64,000 nucleotides of DNA from CAZAQK01 sp046344715. GTDB lineage: Bacteria; Pseudomonadota; Alphaproteobacteria; Rickettsiales; SXRF01. A program made the translations under genes and the position numbers. The stretch's first letter is position 1. The number at the start of each line of letters is the position of its first letter. The DNA is taken from the NCBI GenBank assembly GCA_046344715.1, contig JBKDKX010000012.1:1-64000 (forward strand), written 5' to 3'. The notes under the pieces are model-generated. The model ran no database searches. It had not been told where the DNA came from and saw only the letters and a program-made list of their open reading frames with translations. Positions 53,129 through 62,322 of the stretch are shown one piece after another.

Positions 53129-54292
53129 ATGAAACCCACCACTAAACCCAAAAATCCGAATTTTTCCTCAGGCCCTTGCTCTAAACGCCCCGGCTGGTCG
53201 CTGGATACCTTGAAAGGCGCAGCTCTTGGCCGTTCTCACCGTGCCAAAATCGGTAAGGATAAACTGGCCGAAGCTATAGAACTCAGCAAAAAAGTGCTGG
53301 GTATGCCTTCTGATTACCTTCTTGGCGTTGTGCCTGCATCGGATACTGGCGCGGTGGAAATGGCCATGTGGTCTATGCTTGGCGCACGTGGTGTAGACGT
53401 GCTGGCGTGGGAGAGTTTTAGCTCTATCTGGGCATCAGACTGTAAAAACCAGCTTAAGCTAAAAGATCTGAATGTATACAAGGCCGATTTCGGCAAGCTG
53501 CCGGATTTAAGCAAAGTAGATTGTAATCGCGATGTGGTGTTTGCATGGAACGGCACAACCTCCGGCGTGCGTGTGCCAAATGGTGACTGGATACCGGATA
53601 ACCGCGAAGGCCTGACTATCTGCGATGCCACATCAGCTGTATTCGCCATGGAACTACCATGGAAGAAGCTGGATGTGGTGACATGGTCTTGGCAGAAGGT
53701 GCTGGGTGGTGAGGCGGCGCATGGCATGCTGGCACTTTCTCCGCGCGCAGTAGAACGCCTGCAAACCTACAGCCCAAGCTGGCCGCTGCCGAAGATTTTC
53801 CAGATGACCAAGGGTGGCAAGCTGATTGAAGGTATCTTCAAAGGAGAAACCATCAATACCCCTTCTATGATGTGCGTGGAAGACGTGCTGGACAGCCTGC
53901 GCTGGGCGCAATCATGCGGTAATGTTTCCGGCCTTATCAAGCGCTCTGAAGCGAACCTGAAAGCCATTGAAAACTGGGTGGAAAAATGTGGCTGGGCGGA
54001 TTTCCTTGCGGAAGACAAGGCAACGCGCTCCTGCACCTCTATTTGCCTTAAAATCGTTGACGCATGGTATCAGGGGCTTTCGGATGAAGCAAAAGCCGAT
54101 GCTGCTAAGAAAGTCCCTTCCATGCTCGAAAAAGAAGGTGTAGCGTTTGATATCGGCGCATACCGTGATGCTCCTGCCGGCCTGCGTATCTGGGGTGGTG
54201 CAACGGTTGAAACCTCTGATATCGAAGCCCTCCTGCCATGGCTCGACTGGGCGTGGAACGAAGTGAAGCAAACCATGGCGAAGGCGGCGTAA
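53129..54292 (+). CDS. serC: phosphoserine aminotransferase
   Basis: PLP enzyme that converts 3-phosphohydroxypyruvate to phosphoserine, acting after SerA (encoded downstream). Motifs are NFSSGPCSKRPGWSLDTL at the N terminus, FAWNGTTSGVRVP, CDATSAVFAMELPW and TWSWQKVLGGEAAHGM with the PLP lysine. The ATG at 53129 gives 387 aa, the alphaproteobacterial type. The frame remains open to 52931, but that extension is antisense to the ASST-like gene and is not real. Confidence 0.96.
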   Translation: MKPTTKPKNPNFSSGPCSKRPGWSLDTLKGAALGRSHRAKIGKDKLAEAIELSKKVLGMPSDYLLGVVPASDTGAVEMAMWSMLGARGVDVLAWESFSSIWASDCKNQLKLKDLNVYKADFGKLPDLSKVDCNRDVVFAWNGTTSGVRVPNGDWIPDNREGLTICDATSAVFAMELPWKKLDVVTWSWQKVLGGEAAHGMLALSPRAVERLQTYSPSWPLPKIFQMTKGGKLIEGIFKGETINTPSMMCVEDVLDSLRWAQSCGNVSGLIKRSEANLKAIENWVEKCGWADFLAEDKATRSCTSICLKIVDAWYQGLSDEAKADAAKKVPSMLEKEGVAFDIGAYRDAPAGLRIWGGATVETSDIEALLPWLDWAWNEVKQTMAKAA

Positions 54293-54296
54293 TTGT

Positions 54297-55043
54297 ATGT
54301 CCATTGATCCTAAGAAAGAACGGATATCGAAGCTTGTGCAGCGTTGGAAAGAAGAGGTTTTGCCACATGCATACCATAATTTTTTTACTCAAGACTTGGA
54401 TGGCTTAGACAAAAACATACACGGTGTATTTACAAGCAGCACAGTATTGGAAAGCATAAATATCGATCTTTTCAGGCCAGTAACGGTTGAAGCTGTTGTT
54501 AAAGATGACCCTAGTGCAGATGTTCAAGATACTATTAGTGATAACAAGGAAATTAATAAAGATGCATTGGGCTATGAGGACCCACTTTCAATATTGAAAA
54601 ACTTAAACATACAATTTCAAGCGGCAGAAAGCGGAAAAATAGACCCAAAAATTCTGAAGGATGCATACACAATTCTTGATGATATGATAGATTACCACCA
54701 TTATACTTCTGCAAAAATAAAGAAATGGTTGGATAAACCTGCTGATGATAAATTAGAAAGTGTTAGAAAACGGTTGGATAGTATTGCAGCCTTAGAAATG
54801 CTACAGGGTGAAATACGAGCTTCTGATGAAGATTTGGCAGACATGCAGAAAAGATTGGCGGGTGAAAAACACACTCAAGTGCCTGCAGACGTCTTGGCAA
54901 AGGAAACATCAGTAAAACAAAAAGAATTTGAGTGTCATGAAGGTAATATCCTTGTTCTCAAACAAGTGATGGGGCTAGTCGCAGGCTTAGCAAAAGATTT
55001 AGGCGTTAGCCTGCCTACTCAAAACAACAAGCCGTATCGTTAA
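54297..55043 (+). CDS. hypothetical protein between serC and serA
   Basis: Not recognised. The 248-aa product is soluble, charged and mostly helical, rich in Lys, Asp, Glu and Leu. A possible coiled coil spans about 140-240 (LESVRKRLDSIAALEMLQG, DEDLADMQKRLAGEK). No signal peptide, membrane segment or known motif is visible. It starts four bases after serC and ends 16 bases before serA, so it sits inside a two-gene pathway operon. Base composition is more AT-rich than serC and serA. A lineage-specific insertion is my inference. Confidence 0.75.
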   Translation: MSIDPKKERISKLVQRWKEEVLPHAYHNFFTQDLDGLDKNIHGVFTSSTVLESINIDLFRPVTVEAVVKDDPSADVQDTISDNKEINKDALGYEDPLSILKNLNIQFQAAESGKIDPKILKDAYTILDDMIDYHHYTSAKIKKWLDKPADDKLESVRKRLDSIAALEMLQGEIRASDEDLADMQKRLAGEKHTQVPADVLAKETSVKQKEFECHEGNILVLKQVMGLVAGLAKDLGVSLPTQNNKPYR

Positions 55044-55059
55044 ATTAAGAGGAAATATA

Positions 55060-56634
55060 ATGCCAAAAGTTTTAATAGCCGATAAGTTAAGCCAGCAAGC
55101 CATTGAAGAGTTTGAAAAGCGCGGGGTTAAAGCCGATGTGAAGACTGGCCTTGCCGTAGAAGATCTCCTCAAAATCGTGGGTGAGTATGATGGCGTGGCC
55201 ATTCGTTCTGCCACCAAAATAACCAAGGAAGTTCTGGCTGCAGCCAAAAAACTCAAAGTGGTTGGCCGTGCGGGTATTGGTGTTGATAACGTGGATATTC
55301 CGGCGGCGACAGCTAGTGGCGTGGTGGTGATGAATACACCTTTTGGCAATTCTATCACAACTGCTGAGCACAGTATTGCACTTATGATGTCACTCGCTCG
55401 CCAGATTCCGGAGGCGAATGCCTCCACTCATGCCGGGAAATGGGAAAAGAATAAATTTATGGGCGTTGAGCTTTCCGGCAAAACGCTTGGGCTTATTGGC
55501 TGTGGCAATATCGGCTCTATCGTGGCCGATCGTGCTCAGGGCTTAAAAATGAAAGTCGTGGTGTATGACCCATATCTTTCACAGGATCGTGCAGAAGCCA
55601 TCAACGTAGAAAAAGTAGAGTTGGATACACTTTTAGAACGTGCCGATTTCATCAGTCTGCACACACCGATGACCGAAACTACCAAAAATATCCTGAATAA
55701 AAACACACTCGCCATGTGTAAAAAGGGCGTACGGATTATCAACTGCGCGCGTGGCGGGCTGGTGAATGAGGCAGACCTTAAGGCGGCTATAGAATCCGGG
55801 CAGGTGGCCGGTGCGGCGCTGGATGTGTTTGAGGAAGAACCTGCGAAGAGCAATATTTTGTTTGGCATGCCACAAATTGTCTGCACGCCGCATCTTGGCG
55901 CGTCCACTACGGAGGCACAGGAGAATGTGGCTGTTCAGGTGGCCGAGCAGATGGCAGATTATTTAACTAGTGGTGCAGTAAGCAATGCGCTGAATATTCC
56001 ATCCATGTCAGCGGAAGATGCTGCAAAACTGAAGCCATACCTGACGCTTGCCGATCAGTTGGGTAGCTTCACCGGCCAGCTTACTGAAACTGGCTTAAAG
56101 CAGATAAAAGTGGAATATGAAGGCGCGGCAAGCAAACTCAACAACAAGCCACTTACGGCGGTTATCCTCAAAGGTATCCTTGCACCGCAGATGGAAGGCG
56201 TGAATATGGTGAACGCACCTGTGGTAGCCAAAGAGCGCAACATTGAAGTAAGTGGTGCCAGCGTTGAGCGTAAGGGTGATTATAGCACGCTTATCCGCAT
56301 CACCGTGGTAACGGAAAAAGGTACGCGCACCGTTGCAGGCACACTCTTTGCCGATAAGCCACGCGTGGTAGAAGTCAGCGGGATCCGCTTGGAAGCTGGC
56401 CTTGGCAAAATCATGCTGTATGTGAATAATGATGATAAACCAGGCCTCATCGGCGGTGTCGGCACTATTCTTGGCAAAGCTGGCATCAACGTGGCAAATT
56501 TCCATTTGGGTCGTAACGACTCGCATAATGAAGCCATCGCGCTGGTGGAGGTAGATAATACCATTCCTGCAGATGTGCTGAAGGAAATTGAAAAGTTGCC
56601 AAACGTTAGGCAGGTAAAGCTACTGAGTTTCTAA
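55060..56634 (+). CDS. serA: D-3-phosphoglycerate dehydrogenase
   Basis: First enzyme of serine synthesis. The substrate domain has KVVGRAGIGVDNVDIPAAT. The NAD domain has LGLIGCGNIGSIVADRA, INCARGGLVNEADL and the catalytic-His region TPHLGASTTEAQENVAVQVAE. The long (ASB plus ACT) C-terminal part ends in the ACT domain IMLYVNNDDKPGLIGGVG. The 524-aa length matches the long type. ACT-mediated serine feedback is common but not proven here. The next gene begins one base after its stop. Confidence 0.96.
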   Translation: MPKVLIADKLSQQAIEEFEKRGVKADVKTGLAVEDLLKIVGEYDGVAIRSATKITKEVLAAAKKLKVVGRAGIGVDNVDIPAATASGVVVMNTPFGNSITTAEHSIALMMSLARQIPEANASTHAGKWEKNKFMGVELSGKTLGLIGCGNIGSIVADRAQGLKMKVVVYDPYLSQDRAEAINVEKVELDTLLERADFISLHTPMTETTKNILNKNTLAMCKKGVRIINCARGGLVNEADLKAAIESGQVAGAALDVFEEEPAKSNILFGMPQIVCTPHLGASTTEAQENVAVQVAEQMADYLTSGAVSNALNIPSMSAEDAAKLKPYLTLADQLGSFTGQLTETGLKQIKVEYEGAASKLNNKPLTAVILKGILAPQMEGVNMVNAPVVAKERNIEVSGASVERKGDYSTLIRITVVTEKGTRTVAGTLFADKPRVVEVSGIRLEAGLGKIMLYVNNDDKPGLIGGVGTILGKAGINVANFHLGRNDSHNEAIALVEVDNTIPADVLKEIEKLPNVRQVKLLSF

Positions 56635-56635
56635 T

Positions 56636-57241
56636 ATGCAGCTATTTTACTCCACAAACTCACCTTATGCACGCAAGTGCCGCGTATTTGTGCTGGAAAA
56701 AGGCCTTCAGGGCAGTGTTGAGTTCATCAACCGCTTCCCGTTAGATAATCCTATTCCGGCAGATTTACTTGCGGCAAACCCGCTTGGCCGCGTGCCAGTG
56801 TTGGTTACGGATGAGGGCATGTCACTCACCGAAAGCTCTGTGATTTGTGATTATCTGGATTCGCTGGCGAAGCCATATCTTATACCCAAAGAAGGTATGC
56901 CGCGATACATGGTGCTGGGCATTGCCGCACTCGCGGATGGCATCATGGATGCTGCTGTTCAATGCGTGCTGGAAAACCGTAAACCGGAAGGCACGCGCAG
57001 TGAGGATTGGATAAACCGTAAAGTTGATTCTATCAAACGCACGCTGAATTTGCTTTCGCAACATCCACCGGAAGATGATGAACCGTTGAGCATGGCAACC
57101 ATCAGCCTTGCTGTGGCGCTTTCATACATCAGCTTCCGCCAGCCGCAGCTGGGCTGGGAACAAACATATGCAGCGCTTGCTGCATGGCACAAGATGTTCT
57201 CCGCCCGCCCGTCAATGAAGCAAACTCAGCCGGTTAGCTGA
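56636..57241 (+). CDS. glutathione S-transferase family protein
   Basis: The 201-aa protein has the thioredoxin-like N-terminal domain (LFYSTNSPYARKCRVFVLEKG) with the conserved cis-Pro and glutathione loop LGRVPVLVTDEGMSLTESSVI. A helical C-terminal domain follows (ISLAVALSYISFRQPQLGWEQ). A catalytic Ser/Tyr near SPYARK is plausible. It directly follows serA (one base), suggesting co-transcription without a known functional link. Substrate unknown. Confidence 0.9.
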   Translation: MQLFYSTNSPYARKCRVFVLEKGLQGSVEFINRFPLDNPIPADLLAANPLGRVPVLVTDEGMSLTESSVICDYLDSLAKPYLIPKEGMPRYMVLGIAALADGIMDAAVQCVLENRKPEGTRSEDWINRKVDSIKRTLNLLSQHPPEDDEPLSMATISLAVALSYISFRQPQLGWEQTYAALAAWHKMFSARPSMKQTQPVS

Positions 57242-57323
57242 TTTTTGTCATAAAACCTTCATTTATAAACCGTTGTTTCAACGCATAACTACGCCATACT
57301 CTCTATGAACGGGGATTTAGAGT

Positions 57324-58331
57324 ATGGATAAACCTACCGAAACACCAAAACACCGCGGCACGATTATTGTTGATTCAAATGCGTTGTTTGATTTGCGGGT
57401 GGCTGTAAATCAAGATTTTATCCAAGATAATGATAAGAAAAAACGTTACTTCGAGATACTGCGTGCGCTTGGTAAGCAAGGATTTAGCATTCTGATACCA
57501 GAAGAAGCGGTGTTTGAAACCACAAGACATGTTGTAATGGAGGATGGAAAGACACTAAAGAGTGCAATGCCTTATCTTACTCCTCCACATGATGGATTTG
57601 TTGGAGATATGGGGTTAGTACCTGTATTTCGGCAAATTCTTGAGGATAAGGTTTCGGGAGTGCATATACTATCTTCTTTGCAGTTACTGGAATGTCCGGC
57701 TACCGTGAAATTGCGTACCATCCGCAAGATTATGCAAAAACACCCAGAACCAGATGCAACATCCAAAAGAGCCATTGCTCCTCATATGGATAAGTTACAC
57801 AATCTTTCAGATAAAGTGCTTGCTAAACATTTGAATCGCTTTGCAACTATGCCTGCCCAAGATGGCAACATATATCTTTTAAGCACAGATAGGCATTTTG
57901 AACATGCGATGGAATCGGCACATGAAAACCATCCTAATATAAAACTTCTTGATACTACGGGATTCATGCGTGCCCTAACAGAGAGTGGCGTTATTGAAAT
58001 GGTTGGCATCAAACCAAGCGTCCCTTTCCAGAGTATGAAATTAGATATTATTACAAATCGAAAAGACCTTCATTCTGATAGGCACCAGCATATTCCGAAT
58101 GGTTATGTAGATTCTTCCTGTGCATCTGGCGATACTCATCATCGGTTTCTAAATGATCAACCCTTCGCCGCCGCCATGCGCGAATTGGCGCGGGATTTAG
58201 GGATACATGCACAGAACGGTACGGTAGGTAGAAATGGCCGTGCGTTATTACCTCATACAAGCAGGTTAGAAGGTCGCGCGGGCAACAGCGTGCACATTTC
58301 CCCTAGAACAGATGGGCCGATGCAATTCTGA
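57324..58331 (+). CDS. PIN-like nuclease domain protein with unique C-terminal region
   Basis: The first 215 residues show a PIN-domain acidic pattern: TIIVDSNALFDL (Asp17), EAVFETTRH (Glu65), AQDGNIYLLSTDRHFE (Asp180 and Asp189). This is the order expected for metal-dependent PIN ribonucleases. The remaining 120 residues have no recognised domain and are His/Asn/Arg-rich (DRHQHIPNGYVDSS). No antitoxin-sized gene is adjacent, unlike VapC pairs, and 335 aa is far longer than VapC. The ATG at 57324 is the first of the frame. PIN assignment is moderate. Confidence 0.65.
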   Translation: MDKPTETPKHRGTIIVDSNALFDLRVAVNQDFIQDNDKKKRYFEILRALGKQGFSILIPEEAVFETTRHVVMEDGKTLKSAMPYLTPPHDGFVGDMGLVPVFRQILEDKVSGVHILSSLQLLECPATVKLRTIRKIMQKHPEPDATSKRAIAPHMDKLHNLSDKVLAKHLNRFATMPAQDGNIYLLSTDRHFEHAMESAHENHPNIKLLDTTGFMRALTESGVIEMVGIKPSVPFQSMKLDIITNRKDLHSDRHQHIPNGYVDSSCASGDTHHRFLNDQPFAAAMRELARDLGIHAQNGTVGRNGRALLPHTSRLEGRAGNSVHISPRTDGPMQF

Positions 58332-58342
58332 TATGATATCGC

Positions 58343-60310
58343 CTATATAGCTGGTGCGAAGAAGTCGTAATTGTTGCGCTTTATCTTCTTAGCACGTTTC
58401 TTAGGTTTTTTTGGTTTATCAACAGATTTTAGATTTCGTTTTTTCTTTGATTGATCCGTTGTATATAAATAATCATTTTTGCGAGCTACGGAGATATAAA
58501 GATCTATAGCGTTGCGGTTTGGGGTATCATCAGAAAGTGTTGCGTTAAATAAATCACCTTCAATTTTTAGATTCTGGCATATCTTAAAATAATTAGCGCA
58601 GACGATTAGTTTATTTCTCTCGTACCATGTAAACCAGCGGTCTGTCCTGATATTAGCAAACATAACTGGCCGAAATCCCTCATATTTCCTGAACACACTG
58701 CGTCCACGAATTGCCTTATCTACATGACCGATATAATCCAGAATGCTGGTCATAAGGTCTGAGTGGACGAAATAATCTTTTGATGAATAATTGATATTAT
58801 CCGGAGTTTTAATGACGAGTGCACCCCAGTTTGAAGCAAGCATTGACGCAATATCTCCTTTTTTTACCATCGCGCCGGATTCATCACCGGTTACGATAAG
58901 CAATGTATTATTGAGAAGGCCCTCAGCTTCCAATGATGTTAAAAATTCATTTAGGGCATGATCTGCTGTATGAAATGCATCCTTTAAACTGCTATTAAAT
59001 TTCCCTTTGAACTCATCTTTTACAAATAGAGGAAAATGTGTTGAGGTTGTCATTAATGCGGCAAACCATGGCTTGTCACCTGCATTGATTTTATGAAGTT
59101 CTTTCTGTACGCGAGGATAAAAAGTGTGATCCGGCATTCCATATGTAAGCCCTTTTTTTCCTTCTTTAATATCTGGGTATAATTTACGCAGTAATTTATG
59201 GCCATATTGCGATTGTATTCCAACATTTTTCATGAATAAATTTTTCTTAGAAAAATGGATATTGCTTGCTTGAAAGAAAGCAGTTTTATAGCCTAGTTTA
59301 CCCAAAATTTTTGGCAGGCAATTATTTTTTGTGCCGTATACAATATTGCCCCATTTATTTGGGCTGTTCTTACGGCCAACGATAGCACTGCTTGGTAATG
59401 CGCCTGGAGTAGTGGAGAGTATTAGAACTCGCCGGTATAGAGTTGGCATATCACCGCATAGTATGCTGTATAAGCCATTTTCAGTAAAACGTTGGTGGTA
59501 AATGAAATTAGTGTAATGGATATTATTTTCCGCCAGTTTTTGCAGATTGGGCATGGCTCCATCACGCAAAAATTGTTCGGAAAGGCCTTCAATAGTGACA
59601 ATTAAAATATTAGGCTGTCTTTCTTTTTTCGTAATGCCTTTGGAAATTTCATTATCAGGCAGATTTAGCTGCATGAAGCGAGCATATTCCCGATTGGTCT
59701 CTAGAAAATATTTATATGGCTTTTCTTCGATAGTTTCAAAAATTGCCGTAATATTTTCTTCAAACACATTGTATTGCTGCCAGAATGGCTTGCTGGCATC
59801 CAGTGGTAAGAAAAATAATGATACAGGAAATAACAAGGCCAGCAAAACATATCGATAATGTAGCGTATGAAGCTTTTTCTTAGTGGTATATAACGTGCCA
59901 TAATAGCTGATAAATAATACTAGCCACGCCCCTATAATTAAGGGGCTGGCGAGTGATTTGCTGAGGAATTCTTCTTCTGTCAGGAATCGGCTGTCTGCAA
60001 TATGCAGGTTAGAAAAATTGATTCCAAGATTGGCGATATTGGAGGCATACGCCAGTGAATACAAAAATACCAGTATAGATATCAATATGCGTTTTTGTGG
60101 CAGTAATGAGATTACCAGCGCAAATATCAGAGCGCATGAGATATCAGAAACCAGGCTTCTTCCGATTACCGTGACTGAAAATATACTTGGTAACAAATCC
60201 AAGTGATAATACGAAAGAGCACGCGCAAGCAGCGTGACTATGAATGCAGCCAGAAAGTGTTGTACGCAGCGCCTACAAAATACACTCAGAAAATTGCTGT
60301 AAATACTCAC
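58343..60310 (-). CDS. LTA-synthase-like sulfatase family membrane protein
   Basis: The 655-aa protein has five N-terminal membrane segments (to about residue 170) and a periplasmic alkaline-phosphatase-fold domain. It shows NILIVTIEGLSEQFL (metal-binding Glu), FTENGLYSILCGDMP with the candidate Thr nucleophile, WFAALMTTSTHFPL and VTGDESG. LtaS-like enzymes of Gram-negatives transfer phosphoglycerol or phosphoethanolamine onto glycans. The tail is strongly basic (KPKKPKKRAKKIKR). The GTG start overlaps the phaB stop (GTGA), tying it to the PHA genes. Confidence 0.87.
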   Translation of the reverse strand: MSIYSNFLSVFCRRCVQHFLAAFIVTLLARALSYYHLDLLPSIFSVTVIGRSLVSDISCALIFALVISLLPQKRILISILVFLYSLAYASNIANLGINFSNLHIADSRFLTEEEFLSKSLASPLIIGAWLVLFISYYGTLYTTKKKLHTLHYRYVLLALLFPVSLFFLPLDASKPFWQQYNVFEENITAIFETIEEKPYKYFLETNREYARFMQLNLPDNEISKGITKKERQPNILIVTIEGLSEQFLRDGAMPNLQKLAENNIHYTNFIYHQRFTENGLYSILCGDMPTLYRRVLILSTTPGALPSSAIVGRKNSPNKWGNIVYGTKNNCLPKILGKLGYKTAFFQASNIHFSKKNLFMKNVGIQSQYGHKLLRKLYPDIKEGKKGLTYGMPDHTFYPRVQKELHKINAGDKPWFAALMTTSTHFPLFVKDEFKGKFNSSLKDAFHTADHALNEFLTSLEAEGLLNNTLLIVTGDESGAMVKKGDIASMLASNWGALVIKTPDNINYSSKDYFVHSDLMTSILDYIGHVDKAIRGRSVFRKYEGFRPVMFANIRTDRWFTWYERNKLIVCANYFKICQNLKIEGDLFNATLSDDTPNRNAIDLYISVARKNDYLYTTDQSKKKRNLKSVDKPKKPKKRAKKIKRNNYDFFAPAI

Positions 60311-61029
60311 TCCATATGCTGGCCGCCGTTGACGGAGAGGGTCTCACCTGTAATGAAAGCGGCTTCGTCAGCGGCTAGAAACAGTACTGCGCGCGCAATC
60401 TCTTCAGGTTTACCCATACGCCCAACGGGGATATTAGCAACAATGGCTTTGAGTATATCTTCTTTCACCGTCTTTGTCATATCCGTTTCGATATAACCAG
60501 GAGCAACGGCATTTACAGTAATACCGCGGGAAGCCGTTTCACGCGCAAGTGCTTTGGTAAACCCAAAAATACCGGATTTTGCAGCGGAATAATTGGTTTG
60601 CCCAAATTGCCCAAGTTGGCCATTGAGCGAGCTGATATTAATAATACGTCCAAACTTGCGCTCACGCATGGATTCGATCACCGCGCGCGACATGTAAAAG
60701 CAAGAGTTCAGGTTAGTATCAATTACATGATCCCAGCCTTCCGCATCCATTTTATGCATGGCGGCGTCACGGGTGATGCCGGCGTTATTTACCAGAATAT
60801 CAATAGGCCCAACATCAGCCAAAATTTTTTCTATGCCTTTTTTGCAGGAATCAAAATTGCTGATATCCCACTTATAAGCAGGAATGCCATGCTCTTTGGT
60901 GAAGGCCTGCGCCACATCATCACGAGAGGCATAATTGGCTACAACCTTGTATCCAGCATTTTTGAGTGCAAGTGAAATGGCTGCGCCAATGCCGCGTGTT
61001 CCACCGGTTACTAAAGCAATTCTCGACAT
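60307..61029 (-). CDS. phaB: acetoacetyl-CoA reductase
   Basis: NADPH-dependent reductase that makes (R)-3-hydroxybutyryl-CoA for polyhydroxybutyrate. SDR motifs are RIALVTGGTRGIGAAISLAL, the NNAGITRDA segment, and YSAAKSG with Tyr-x3-Lys in TNYSAAKSGIFGF. C-terminal VAPGYIETDMTK fits PhaB more than FabG. The ATG at 61029 gives 240 aa, typical of PhaB; the frame extends to 61122 without homology. It begins four bases after phaA on the same strand. Confidence 0.92.
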   Translation of the reverse strand: MSRIALVTGGTRGIGAAISLALKNAGYKVVANYASRDDVAQAFTKEHGIPAYKWDISNFDSCKKGIEKILADVGPIDILVNNAGITRDAAMHKMDAEGWDHVIDTNLNSCFYMSRAVIESMRERKFGRIINISSLNGQLGQFGQTNYSAAKSGIFGFTKALARETASRGITVNAVAPGYIETDMTKTVKEDILKAIVANIPVGRMGKPEEIARAVLFLAADEAAFITGETLSVNGGQHME

Positions 61030-61033
61030 CGTT

Positions 61034-62215
61034 TTACCTTTCAACACACATTGCAACGCCCATACCGCCGCCGATACACAGCGTGGCCAGACCTTTTTTA
61101 ACATTTCTACGGTGCATCTCATGCAGCAGCGTAGTTAGCACGCGCGCACCGGAAGCACCTACAGGATGACCTAACGCTATTGCGCCGCCATTGACATTGA
61201 CCTTGGTCAAATCCCAACCCATTTCACGGTTCACAGAAATAGCCTGCGCTGCAAATGCCTCATTCGCTTCGATCAGGTCTAAATCTTTTACGCTCCATCC
61301 AGCTTTTTCCAGTGCTTTCTTGCTCGCAGGGATTGGGCCTGTGCCCATGATTTCCGGTGCAACACCAGCATGTGCCCAGGATTTGATGGTGGCTAGCGGT
61401 TTAAGACCACGTTTATCTGCTTCTGCGCGCGTCATGAGCATCACCATCGCCGCCCCGTCATTGATACCGGAGGCATTGCCTGCAGTAACGGTACCTTCTT
61501 TGTCAAATGCTGCACGAAGTTTTCCCAAGGATTCCATAGTGGTTTCTGGTTTTGGGTGTTCATCACTATCAATAGTGGTGTCACCTTTTTTACCTTTGAT
61601 GACCACTGGCACGATTTCATCCTTGAACTTGCCTTCTTTCATGGCTGCACCAGCTTTTTGTTGTGAAGCAAGGGCGAATTCATCCTGTTCACTGCGGCTG
61701 ATGCCAAACTGCTTGGCGATATTTTCTGCGGTAACGCCCATATGGATATTATGGAACGGGTCAAGCAGCGCGTCAAAAATCATCGTATCCACCATTGCAG
61801 CATTACCCATTTTGGTTGGTGTACGCAGGTTGAGTGCGTGCGGTGCCATGCTCATGCTTTCCTGACCACCGGCAATTACGATGCTGCTATCCCCATTTTT
61901 AATGGCCTGATAGCCGAGGCATACGGCGCGCAGGCCAGAGCCACAAAGCTGATTGATACCCCATGCCGGAGTTTCCTTCGGTACGCCGGCATTTAGTGAT
62001 GCTTGACGTGCAGGGTTTGGGCCACAACCTGCGGTGAGGATCTGTCCTAGAATAACTTCTGATACATCGGCACCATTCACTTTAGTACGCGCCAGAGTTT
62101 CCTTGATAATAGTTTCGCCGAGCTTGTGGGCATGGAGTGTGCCGAACACGCCGTTAAATGTTCCGATAGCGGTACGAAGTGCACTTACAATTACAACATC
62201 ATTGGCGGCGGTCAT
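61034..62215 (-). CDS. phaA: acetyl-CoA acetyltransferase (thiolase)
   Basis: Condenses two acetyl-CoA to acetoacetyl-CoA, the first step of PHB synthesis. Features are NQLCGSGLRAVCLGYQ with the acyl-acceptor Cys, NVNGGAIALGHPVGASGAR with the His-x-Gly region, and LCIGGGMGVAMCVE with the second active-site Cys. Length 393 aa, standard. Followed by phaB after four bases. A biosynthetic rather than degradative role is supported by phaB and phaC-like neighbours. Confidence 0.95.
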   Translation of the reverse strand: MTAANDVVIVSALRTAIGTFNGVFGTLHAHKLGETIIKETLARTKVNGADVSEVILGQILTAGCGPNPARQASLNAGVPKETPAWGINQLCGSGLRAVCLGYQAIKNGDSSIVIAGGQESMSMAPHALNLRTPTKMGNAAMVDTMIFDALLDPFHNIHMGVTAENIAKQFGISRSEQDEFALASQQKAGAAMKEGKFKDEIVPVVIKGKKGDTTIDSDEHPKPETTMESLGKLRAAFDKEGTVTAGNASGINDGAAMVMLMTRAEADKRGLKPLATIKSWAHAGVAPEIMGTGPIPASKKALEKAGWSVKDLDLIEANEAFAAQAISVNREMGWDLTKVNVNGGAIALGHPVGASGARVLTTLLHEMHRRNVKKGLATLCIGGGMGVAMCVER

Positions 62216-62322
62216 GAGAACTCCTTCGGAAAAATTTATGCGGAATTTGTATGTAGGGAGCGGGAGGCAGAATGTCCAGAGATATTCGGTTCAATAATGT
62301 ATTTATTCCGCAACGCACAATA

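Noticed and set aside
61191..61865. 224-aa plus-strand frame opposite phaA
   Set aside because: It is antisense to a thiolase with all active-site motifs.
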